Below are positions 8,212-15,917 of a stretch of DNA of 64,000 nt, piece after piece. Below the pieces are notes generated by a model, which made no database searches, was not told the origin of the DNA, and saw only the letters and a program-made list of their open reading frames with translations. A program made the translations under genes and the position numbers. The number at the start of each line of letters is the position of its first letter. Position 1 is the first letter of the stretch. The stretch is from Dethiosulfatibacter aminovorans DSM 17477 (lineage in GTDB: Bacteria; Bacillota; Clostridia; Tissierellales; Dethiosulfatibacteraceae): contig NZ_FQZL01000005.1 of assembly GCF_900142005.1 (NCBI RefSeq), forward strand, positions 186,001-250,000, given 5' to 3'.

Positions 8212-9531
8212 TCAAATATTCAATTCATATATATCCCTTGGCCTGCCTTTCCCACCGGTTGTCTTTTTGCTTACAATTTTTGCAAGACCGGCATTTTCCA
8301 GACTTTTGAGCATCCTGTTGACGCTTCTCAGGGACATGTCCATTCTTGTGGAAAGCTCAACTGAAGTGAAGGTGTTTCTCTTTGTTTTTTCAATTATGGA
8401 ATACAGGGTGTATATTTTAAGTTGTGACAGACCGCTTTTCTTGGCAAGGTCCTGAAAATATTCGTCCTCCACATCTGAATCGTCCTTGTTTACATTGTTG
8501 TTCAAAAAGTACAGGGGACCCATTGATGATTCGGAGTTTGTCACTATATAGGTAGCGTTTTTTTCATCGACACCTGCTTTTTCTATTGCAAGATTTGCAT
8601 TGAATTTTGCTTCCCCGGGGTTGAATCCATATCCTATTCCTATGTTGATATCGCAGTTTGTATTGTTGATTATCGAATTCATTAGATAGAAACTTTGCAG
8701 ACCGTTTGTATATTCAATGAAGTCGGCCCTGTTCATAAGTATCACAAACTTGTCAATTGACTCATTGACTATGGCGGCATTTGTATCCCTCGTAAAGAAA
8801 TATATCTCTTCGGCGACCTTCATCTTTTCGTGCATATAGAGGTATTCGTCCTTTCTTATGTATGAGTATTCCCTCTTGGGCATTATTCTAACTATCAAAA
8901 TGGCCAGGTTGCCGGTTTTGCCGATTTTATCGAAATACAGCTTTCGTGTGCGATTGACAGTCTTTACAATTACATCGGTAGTCGGTTCGGCATAGATACA
9001 GGGTATTTCATCTCTTATCAATTCAAGATAGGTCGTGTACATGGCTGTCAGACATCCCTTGACCTTGCCGGACTCATACAGTTCCTTGTGCTGCATGAAA
9101 AGGCTGTGTGAATAGTCCTTTTCGAATTTTGCTCTCTTTATCAAATGGAAATCATCCAGGCTGATGTTCAAGTTGTTGACAAGGTGGTTGACCATAGACA
9201 GAGGATAGCTGTCAATGCTTATATTTGTGAAATCTATTCCCTTCAACGTTATGGCAAGCAATGCGTTTTGAAGGGTGGACCAGTCTTTCTTTATGTATTC
9301 GCAGGGTACTTCCGGGAAAAATATCTTGTTGTAAAGATTGTAATGCAGTTCACCTGTGAAGATCATGGCATCAATTCCGGGCTTTATTTTCTCGAGCTTT
9401 TCATAGAAATCCTGGGCATAATAGTCCCTTCCGTCGATTATGTATATAGGATCGATGTCATCATAAAATAATCCGATTGTTTTCTTCATTAAAATAATTC
9501 TAACTTCGGGTCCTGCAAAACAAATTCTCAT
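8212..9531 (-). CDS. regulator with degenerate GGDEF-like domain and C-terminal winged helix
   Basis: A 439-residue protein that I do not place in a named family. The C-terminal ~80 residues (LSQLKIYTLYSIIEKTKRNTFTSVE onward, with a basic GGKGRPRDIYEL wing) look like a winged-helix DNA-binding domain. The centre (FVILMNRADF through NIGIGYGFNPGEAKFNANLAIEKAG) resembles a nucleotide-cyclase/GGDEF or GTP-cyclohydrolase-III fold lacking the catalytic signature. The N-terminus may be a sensor. It is divergent from the transporter gene of the catabolic cluster, so it probably regulates that cluster. ATG 9531 has GGAG upstream. Confidence 0.55.
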   Translation of the reverse strand: MRICFAGPEVRIILMKKTIGLFYDDIDPIYIIDGRDYYAQDFYEKLEKIKPGIDAMIFTGELHYNLYNKIFFPEVPCEYIKKDWSTLQNALLAITLKGIDFTNISIDSYPLSMVNHLVNNLNISLDDFHLIKRAKFEKDYSHSLFMQHKELYESGKVKGCLTAMYTTYLELIRDEIPCIYAEPTTDVIVKTVNRTRKLYFDKIGKTGNLAILIVRIMPKREYSYIRKDEYLYMHEKMKVAEEIYFFTRDTNAAIVNESIDKFVILMNRADFIEYTNGLQSFYLMNSIINNTNCDINIGIGYGFNPGEAKFNANLAIEKAGVDEKNATYIVTNSESSMGPLYFLNNNVNKDDSDVEDEYFQDLAKKSGLSQLKIYTLYSIIEKTKRNTFTSVELSTRMDMSLRSVNRMLKSLENAGLAKIVSKKTTGGKGRPRDIYELNI

Positions 9532-9613
9532 AAAAACTCCTTCAACAAACGTGTTTTTTATTAAAATTAGGTAAATTTGTTAACTTTTATATTTTTAGAC
9601 AAATTATGGACGA

Positions 9614-9666
9614 TTTTCAGTCAGATATTTCCTTGCTATAATCATGATATAAAAATTGCCGGCAAT
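9614..9666 (+). promoter_or_regulatory. promoter plus palindromic operator of the transporter/glycyl radical cluster
   Basis: TTTTCA (9614-9619), 17 bases, then TATAAT (9637-9642) form a good vegetative promoter facing the transporter. A perfect 12-bp palindrome ATTGCCGGCAAT at 9655-9666 lies just past the expected start of transcription, where a repressor could act. The divergent regulator gene is the obvious candidate to bind it. Confidence 0.6.
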
Positions 9667-9703
9667 AATCAAGTTATAATCAATAAAATTAATGGAGGGT
9701 TTC

Positions 9704-11116
9704 ATGAGTTCTAAAATTGAAAGATCATTGGGAAATGATAAACCAAAGAAAAAATTTAAAATGCCAGATACGTATGCTTTATTGACGTTTTTCATTCTGT
9801 TTGCGGCAGTGCTGACATACATAATTCCTGCAGGTGTCTATAATACTATAGAAGGTACGAAGTTTGTAGATGCAAGTTCCTTCCACTTCGTTGAACAGTC
9901 GCCTGTAAATTTCTTTAATGCAATATTTGCCATAACCCAGGGTATGATAAATTCTGGAAAGATAATATTTTCTATATTCATAATATCAGGTGCATTCAAG
10001 ATTATCAATGATACCGGGGCAATAGAAGGTGGAATAGATTTTCTTTCATCTAAGCTGCAAGACAAGATAATATTCCTTATCCCTATAATCGTATCGGTAA
10101 TGGCCGTTCTTGGTTATATGGAGATTATAGTTAATCAGGTTATAGTATTCATACCTATAGGTCTTGTAATAGCCAGAAAGCTTAAGATGGACCCGATAGT
10201 TGGTCTTTCCATGATGTATCTGGGTTGCTATGCAGGATTCATATTCGGAGGTATGGGACCATTTACAGTTCAGGTTGCCCAGGAAATAGCTGGACTTCCG
10301 GCTCTTTCAGGAATTGGATTCAGAACGGTAATATGTGTGATAGCAGTTATCATAGCAACCGTATATCTTATGAGATATGCCAAGAAGGTAATGGCGGATC
10401 CGTCAAAATCAGCTCTTGGAACAGCAGACTTCGACTGGGCTGTTGATGTACACGAAGGCGTAGTAACAGAATTTACAGGAAAACACAAAATCATCCTTGT
10501 TGGAATATTTGTAACTTTCGGTATCTACATTTATGGTGCACTTAACTACGGATGGAGTATAAATCAACTTAACACTGTTACGATTATACTTGCAATCATA
10601 GCAGGTATTATAAACAGGATGTCAATGGATGAAATGAGCAAGTCCTTCGTCGATGGATGTAGAATGGCAACTTATTCAGCCATTCTAATAGGCTTTGCAA
10701 CTGCTATATCCGTAGTACTTACAAAGGGTAATGTTATTCATACAATAATAAACTATGCTGCAGTACCTCTTACATCTGCATCAAAGACAGTATCAGCGGT
10801 ATTGATATTCTACTTCAACTGGATATTCAACTTCTTCGTACCGTCAGGAAGCGGCCAGGCAGCAGTGGTAATGCCTATACTTGCACCTCTCGGAGAAGTA
10901 ATCGGACTTTCCAAGCAGGTAATAGTTTCCGGATACAAGTACGGAGACGGTATAACTAACCTTATCATACCTACTTCAGGAACATTGATGGGATTCATCG
11001 GAATAGCCAAGGTATCTTACGACAAATGGCTCAAGTTCATCCTTCCTCTTGTAGGAATGTGGACACTTCTTTCAACAATTGCGGTAATTATAGGCGCTGC
11101 AATAGGTTGGCAATAA
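9704..11116 (+). CDS. YfcC/DcuC-family carrier (C4-dicarboxylate/amino-acid type transporter)
   Basis: A 470-residue membrane protein with a charged N-terminus and about 12 hydrophobic segments. It opens with KFKMPDTYALLTFFILFAA and LTYIIPAGVY, typical of the YfcC branch of the DcuC superfamily, and has the conserved NFFVPSGSGQAAVVMPILAPL segment near the end. Members move dicarboxylates, arginine/ornithine or other amino acid-like anions. It is first in the catabolic operon and so probably imports the substrate. ATG 9704 was chosen because ATG 9692 overlaps the GGAGGG ribosome site. Confidence 0.8.
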   Translation: MSSKIERSLGNDKPKKKFKMPDTYALLTFFILFAAVLTYIIPAGVYNTIEGTKFVDASSFHFVEQSPVNFFNAIFAITQGMINSGKIIFSIFIISGAFKIINDTGAIEGGIDFLSSKLQDKIIFLIPIIVSVMAVLGYMEIIVNQVIVFIPIGLVIARKLKMDPIVGLSMMYLGCYAGFIFGGMGPFTVQVAQEIAGLPALSGIGFRTVICVIAVIIATVYLMRYAKKVMADPSKSALGTADFDWAVDVHEGVVTEFTGKHKIILVGIFVTFGIYIYGALNYGWSINQLNTVTIILAIIAGIINRMSMDEMSKSFVDGCRMATYSAILIGFATAISVVLTKGNVIHTIINYAAVPLTSASKTVSAVLIFYFNWIFNFFVPSGSGQAAVVMPILAPLGEVIGLSKQVIVSGYKYGDGITNLIIPTSGTLMGFIGIAKVSYDKWLKFILPLVGMWTLLSTIAVIIGAAIGWQ

Positions 11117-11190
11117 GACTTTTGAAAATAGAAAAATATAATTCGAGTGCCTGTAAAAGGGCACTTGAATCATATGAGGAGTAGAAAATC

Positions 11191-12300
11191 ATGATAATAG
11201 AAAGAGCAGATATAATCAGGGTGAAAAACCCTTTCAGATTTCCTTTTGAAACGGCTTTCACGAAATTTGTCGAGAGGGACGCACTTCTTGTAAAACTGTA
11301 TTCCGAAGATACTGCAGGATACGGAGAGTGCAAGGCATTTTTTGCCCCCCTGTATTGTCCTGAGGACAATGGTACAGCCCTTCATATAATAAGCAAATAC
11401 CTTATCCCTGAAATTCTGCACAAGGATATTTCAGGACCTGAAGAATTCATTGAGAAAACATCATATATCAGAGGCAACAACCTCGCAGTTGCTGCAGTGG
11501 AGAATGCACTCTGGGAAATAAAGCGCAAAAAGGAAAACAAGTCACTGAAGACTCTCATAGGCGGAGTTTATGACCAAGTGAAGGTCGGTGTGAGCCTCGG
11601 AATCGAGCCAACCATCAAGGACCTTCTTGAAAAAATCGAAAAATATCTGGGAGAAGGATATCACAGGACAAAGATAAAGATCAAGCCCGGCTGGGACTAT
11701 GAAGTTGTAAAGGAAGTAAGGAAGCATTATCCGGACATCACCCTTACAATTGATGCAAATTCGGCTTATACGCTGAAGGACATAGACCTTTTCAAGTCTT
11801 TTGACGAATTCAACCTGAAGTATATAGAGCAGCCTCTTGGAGAAAACGACATAATAGACCATTCGGTGCTCCAGAAGGAAATAGAGACTCCCATTTGTCT
11901 TGACGAGAGCATTGAAAGCGTTGAGGATGCAAGACAGGCAATAGAGCTTGGAAGCTGCAAGGTGATAAACATCAAGTCCAGCAGATGCAGGGGAATAGTC
12001 GAATCAATAAAGATTCACGACCTGTGCCAGGATCATGGGATTCCCGTATGGTGCGGAGGAATGACGGAACTTGGAATAGGAAGGGTGCAGAACATATCAC
12101 TTGCAAGTCTTCCCAACTTCACACTGGCCCATGACATAGCGGCAAGTGACAGGTATTTCGACAAGGACATAACAATACCGGAAGTCAAGATATCCAAGGA
12201 TTGCACAATAGCGGTGCCTGACGAAACTAACGGAGTCGACTACGAGGTCGACGAAGAAGCAATAGACAGAATGATGGTGGAGAGGCATATTTTTAAATAG
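11191..12300 (+). CDS. enolase-superfamily racemase/epimerase (muconate-lactonizing subgroup), copy 1
   Basis: A 369-residue enolase-superfamily protein of the muconate-lactonizing/N-succinylamino acid racemase/o-succinylbenzoate synthase subgroup. Visible residues are the KIK acid-base pair in TKIKIKPG, metal ligands in TIDANSAYT, YIEQPLG and CLDESI, and a second-strand Lys in INIKSSRCRG. The family normally reads N-I-K-x-x-R-V-G-G there; this copy has R-C-R-G. It removes an alpha-proton from a carboxylate substrate. The next gene is a paralogue, and an amidohydrolase follows, recalling the racemase-plus-acylase pairing known for N-acyl amino acids. Confidence 0.8.
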   Translation: MIIERADIIRVKNPFRFPFETAFTKFVERDALLVKLYSEDTAGYGECKAFFAPLYCPEDNGTALHIISKYLIPEILHKDISGPEEFIEKTSYIRGNNLAVAAVENALWEIKRKKENKSLKTLIGGVYDQVKVGVSLGIEPTIKDLLEKIEKYLGEGYHRTKIKIKPGWDYEVVKEVRKHYPDITLTIDANSAYTLKDIDLFKSFDEFNLKYIEQPLGENDIIDHSVLQKEIETPICLDESIESVEDARQAIELGSCKVINIKSSRCRGIVESIKIHDLCQDHGIPVWCGGMTELGIGRVQNISLASLPNFTLAHDIAASDRYFDKDITIPEVKISKDCTIAVPDETNGVDYEVDEEAIDRMMVERHIFK

Positions 12301-12338
12301 GATTAAAAAAACAACAATTTTACGGAGGAAGTAGAACC

Positions 12339-13451
12339 ATGAAGATAGATAAGATTGTATTGAGAAAGATGAAAATCGAGTTCAGGACTCCATTTGAAAT
12401 AAGCTCTGTAAGGATGAAGGAGAAGCATTTCATAATGACTGAAGTCCATTCGGGAGATAAAGTGGGCTACGGCGATTGTTCAGCTCTTTACCACCCATTC
12501 TACAACGAGGAAACTACAAATACTGCATGGATCATATTGAGCGACTACCTGGTTCCCATGGTCCTTGACAAGGAAGAGATAGACCATCCTGAAGAGGTAT
12601 ACGACATGTTCAAGTCTGTCAAGAGAAACAAGATGGCCAAGGCGGCTCTCGACTGTGCCATTTGGGACCTCTATGCAAAGGAGAAGGGAATAACCCTTTC
12701 CGAGGCACTGGGAGGAACCAAGAAAAAAGTTGAGACTGGTGTAAGCATAGGAATCAAGGAAAGCCCGGAAGAGCTTCTCAAGTATGTTGACGGCTTCGTA
12801 GACCAGGGATACAACAGAATCAAGATCAAGATCAAGCCTGGAAAGGACATCAAGTATCTTGAGAAGATAAGGGAAAAATATCCTGACGTAATGCTTATGG
12901 CTGATGCCAATTCTGCATACACCCTTGACGATATAGAGCTTTTCAAGGAAATGGACAAGCTGAACCTCATAATGATCGAACAGCCTCTTGGCCACGACGA
13001 CATCGTGGACCACTCAAAGCTTCAAAAGGCAATCAAGACAAGGGTTTGTCTCGATGAAAGCATCCATTCTGTGGACGATGCCAGACTGGCAATCGAGCTT
13101 GGATCTACAAAGACCATCAACATCAAGGTTGCCAGGGTTGGAGGTCTGACGGCTGCAAAGAAGATTCATGATCTCTGCCAGGAGCATGACCTGCCCGTAT
13201 GGTGCGGTGGTATGCTGGACACAGGAATTGCAAGGGCCCACAATGTAGCCATAACTTCACTGCCAAACTACAAATTCCCTGGAGATCTTCCTGAATCGAC
13301 GAGATATTGGGAGAAGGACATCATCGACCCGCCTATGACAATAGACGAGGATTCCTGCATAGCAGTATTGGACAAGCCTGGAATAGGCTATGAGCCGATC
13401 AAGGAAATGGTTGATGACATGACATACGAAATAAAAGAATTTACCAGATAA
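12339..13451 (+). CDS. enolase-superfamily racemase/epimerase (muconate-lactonizing subgroup), copy 2
   Basis: A 370-residue tandem paralogue of the preceding gene, similar along its entire length. It has the same KIKIKPG acid-base motif and metal ligands (MADANSAYT, MIEQPLG, CLDESI), and a canonical INIKVARVGG loop. It starts 38 bases after the first copy behind GGAGGAAG. Retention of two copies suggests different substrates or a heteromeric enzyme rather than simple redundancy. Whether it racemizes an N-acyl amino acid, a dipeptide or a cyclic acid cannot be told from sequence. Confidence 0.82.
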   Translation: MKIDKIVLRKMKIEFRTPFEISSVRMKEKHFIMTEVHSGDKVGYGDCSALYHPFYNEETTNTAWIILSDYLVPMVLDKEEIDHPEEVYDMFKSVKRNKMAKAALDCAIWDLYAKEKGITLSEALGGTKKKVETGVSIGIKESPEELLKYVDGFVDQGYNRIKIKIKPGKDIKYLEKIREKYPDVMLMADANSAYTLDDIELFKEMDKLNLIMIEQPLGHDDIVDHSKLQKAIKTRVCLDESIHSVDDARLAIELGSTKTINIKVARVGGLTAAKKIHDLCQEHDLPVWCGGMLDTGIARAHNVAITSLPNYKFPGDLPESTRYWEKDIIDPPMTIDEDSCIAVLDKPGIGYEPIKEMVDDMTYEIKEFTR

Positions 13452-13489
13452 TATTTGTATAGAGATAAAGGAGATTAAGGAGACAGCTT

Positions 13490-14686
13490 ATGGAAAATAT
13501 TGTGAGAACAAAAAATATCAATAAAGAAGCAATTCTATGTGCTTTGGAAGAGAACAACATTAATGAGGAAGTAATACTGAAAACCTGGAGGGAAATTGTA
13601 GAGATAGAAAGCTACACCCACAACAAGAAGGCAGTGGAAAATGTATGTGCCTATGTGGAAGGAAGGCTTAAGGATCTTGGATTTGAAACAAGGACTATTG
13701 AGTTTGATAAAGCCGGACCTACACTGGTTGGGGAAATGGGCCAGGGCGATCCAAGTGAAGGTGTAATACTTACAGGGCATATGGATACTGTTCATAAAGA
13801 CGATTTTATAAAGGATTTTCCTTTCAGAGTAGAAGAAGGCAAGGTTTATGGTCCGGGCGTTCTGGATATGAAAGGCGGAATCAACATCATATTCTATGTA
13901 GTTGAGATGTTGAAATCCCTTGGATACAACAAGCCTATAAAGGTTCTGATAAGTGGAGATGAAGAGCATGGACATGGAAAGTCAGGATCAGGAAGTGTTA
14001 TGGCTGAAGAAGCGAAAGGCTATAAATATGCTTTAAATTTTGAAACAGGACTTATCACCAATGACATTGTTGTCGCAAGAAAAGGCATGATGCACTGTGC
14101 CATCCGTACCACAGGTCTTTCCGCTCACGCAGGGGCAAATTTTGACGATGGTATAAGCGCAATAAAGGAAATGTCTCACAAGATTCTTGAAATTCAGGAA
14201 CTGAATGGAAAATTCGGACCAACAACCTTGAATGTAGGAACCATAACCGGCGGTACGGTTGTCAATGCAGTTCCAGAGAATTGTGAAATAAAGCTGGATA
14301 TAAGATATGTGGACAATTCCGTCCTTCCGGCGGTAAAGGAAGCTTTGGAGTCCATTGTAAACAAAAATTATGTTGAAGGAACCAAGTCGGATCTTATTAT
14401 AGAGAATACTTTTCCCGCATTTCCAAACAGCCTCAACGGAAAGCTGTTCGAGAAGGCAAGGGAAGTGTCGTCCAAGCTTGGATTTGGAGAACCTAAGGGC
14501 GCTAAAATCGGAGGAGCTTCCGATGCAGCCTTCATAACTCAGGCAGGTGTTCCGTGTTTGTGTGCTCTAGGTGCAAAAGGCGAGTGGAACCATTCCAACA
14601 GGGAATATGCTCTTGTTGATTCTGCAATGGAGAGAATCCTGTTTATAACAAACCTGATATTTGAACTTGAAGGTATGGAGCTTTAA
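13490..14686 (+). CDS. M20-family metallo-amidohydrolase (ArgE/DapE/CPG2-like)
   Basis: A 398-residue zinc hydrolase. The metal-binding HMDTVH, the bridging Asp in GPGVLDMKGG, the catalytic GDEEHGH segment and a late EWNHSNREY region are visible, and the lid domain contains the conserved GLSAHAG. The overall order resembles glutamate carboxypeptidase (CPG2) and ArgE/DapE. The expected chemistry is cleavage of an N-acyl or C-terminal amide. Its place after two racemase genes suggests that they prepare the correct enantiomer for it. A cytoplasmic location is likely, since there is no signal peptide. Confidence 0.82.
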   Translation: MENIVRTKNINKEAILCALEENNINEEVILKTWREIVEIESYTHNKKAVENVCAYVEGRLKDLGFETRTIEFDKAGPTLVGEMGQGDPSEGVILTGHMDTVHKDDFIKDFPFRVEEGKVYGPGVLDMKGGINIIFYVVEMLKSLGYNKPIKVLISGDEEHGHGKSGSGSVMAEEAKGYKYALNFETGLITNDIVVARKGMMHCAIRTTGLSAHAGANFDDGISAIKEMSHKILEIQELNGKFGPTTLNVGTITGGTVVNAVPENCEIKLDIRYVDNSVLPAVKEALESIVNKNYVEGTKSDLIIENTFPAFPNSLNGKLFEKAREVSSKLGFGEPKGAKIGGASDAAFITQAGVPCLCALGAKGEWNHSNREYALVDSAMERILFITNLIFELEGMEL

Positions 14687-14729
14687 TAATAAGAGATAAG
14701 AATAGTTGAAATTACTAGGAGATGATACA

Positions 14730-15917
14730 ATGAATTTGCCTTTGGAGAATATAAGAATTCTTGACCTTACAAGGGTACTTGCAGGCCCCTACTGCACAAT
14801 GGTAATGGCGGATCTGGGAGCTGAGGTCATAAAGGTGGAAATGCCCGGCAAGGGAGACGATTCCAGGGCTTTCGGACCTTATATAGAAGATGAAAGTGCT
14901 TATTTCATGAGCATAAACAGGAACAAGGAGAGCATAACCCTTAACCTCAAGAGCGAAAATGGAAAGGATATCCTTAAAAGCCTTGCGAAAAAAGTGGACG
15001 TACTTGTTGAGAACTTCAAGCCGGGAACCATGGAAAGGCTTGGCCTGGGTTACGACGTACTGAAGGAAATAAACCCGGAGCTGATCTACGCCGCTTCATC
15101 GGGCTTCGGACATACAGGCCCCTACAGCTCCAGACCTGCCTATGACGGAGTTGTCCAGGCCATGGGGGGAATCATGAGCATAACCGGCCAAAAGGGAGGA
15201 GAGCCTACAAGGGTTGGACCTTCCGTGGGAGACATATTTGCCGGAATGTTCACTGCAATAGGAATACTATCCGCCGTGAACAAGAGAAGAGAGGATGGAA
15301 AAGGAACCAAGATAGACGTGGCAATGCTTGACTGCCAGGTTGCCATCCTTGAAAATGCCGTAGCACGTTACTTCGCCACTGGTCAGTCACCAAAGCCGGC
15401 AGGGAACAAGCACGCTTCAATAACTCCATTTGAACCTTTCGACACCAGCGACGGAAAGATAATGATAGCGGCAGGGAACGACAACCTGTGGACCAAATTC
15501 TGCAGGGTAATGAACAGGGAAGAGCTGGCGGATGATGAAAGATTCCGAACGAACCCGCTGAGAAACGACAACTATGACCTTCTCAGGCCTGTCATTGCTG
15601 AAGTGATTTCGGGAAGGTCTACACAAGACTGGTACGAATCGCTTACAGAAGGAGGAGTTCCATGCGGTCCCATAAACGATGTGGGCATGGTGATTGAAGA
15701 CGAGCATGTAAAGGCGAGGAACATGATACAGAGTGTAAGCCATCCCGTTGCAGGTGAAGTCAAGATTCCAGGAATACCGATCAAGGTTGAAGGATGCAGC
15801 GATGAAATAAGGTATGCGGCTCCTGTACTGGGACAGCATACTGAGAAGATTCTAGCCGCTTATCTCGACATGAGCGGTGATGAAATTGAGACTCTCAAGA
15901 AAGAAGGTGTAATATGA
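14730..15917 (+). CDS. class III CoA-transferase (CaiB/BaiF family)
   Basis: A 395-residue protein of the interlocked-ring CoA-transferase family. The N-terminal LRVL-type segment (RILDLTRVLAGPYCTMVMADLGAEVIKVE) is complete, and the catalytic Asp is expected in VGPSVGDIFAGM. These enzymes move CoA between two carboxylic acids with a ping-pong aspartyl mechanism. ATG 14730 follows AGGAGATG; an upstream in-frame ATG at 14706 is not supported. It overlaps the glycyl radical enzyme gene by ATGA, so the two are translationally coupled, and the enzyme probably makes or uses the CoA ester in the same pathway. Confidence 0.88.
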   Translation: MNLPLENIRILDLTRVLAGPYCTMVMADLGAEVIKVEMPGKGDDSRAFGPYIEDESAYFMSINRNKESITLNLKSENGKDILKSLAKKVDVLVENFKPGTMERLGLGYDVLKEINPELIYAASSGFGHTGPYSSRPAYDGVVQAMGGIMSITGQKGGEPTRVGPSVGDIFAGMFTAIGILSAVNKRREDGKGTKIDVAMLDCQVAILENAVARYFATGQSPKPAGNKHASITPFEPFDTSDGKIMIAAGNDNLWTKFCRVMNREELADDERFRTNPLRNDNYDLLRPVIAEVISGRSTQDWYESLTEGGVPCGPINDVGMVIEDEHVKARNMIQSVSHPVAGEVKIPGIPIKVEGCSDEIRYAAPVLGQHTEKILAAYLDMSGDEIETLKKEGVI

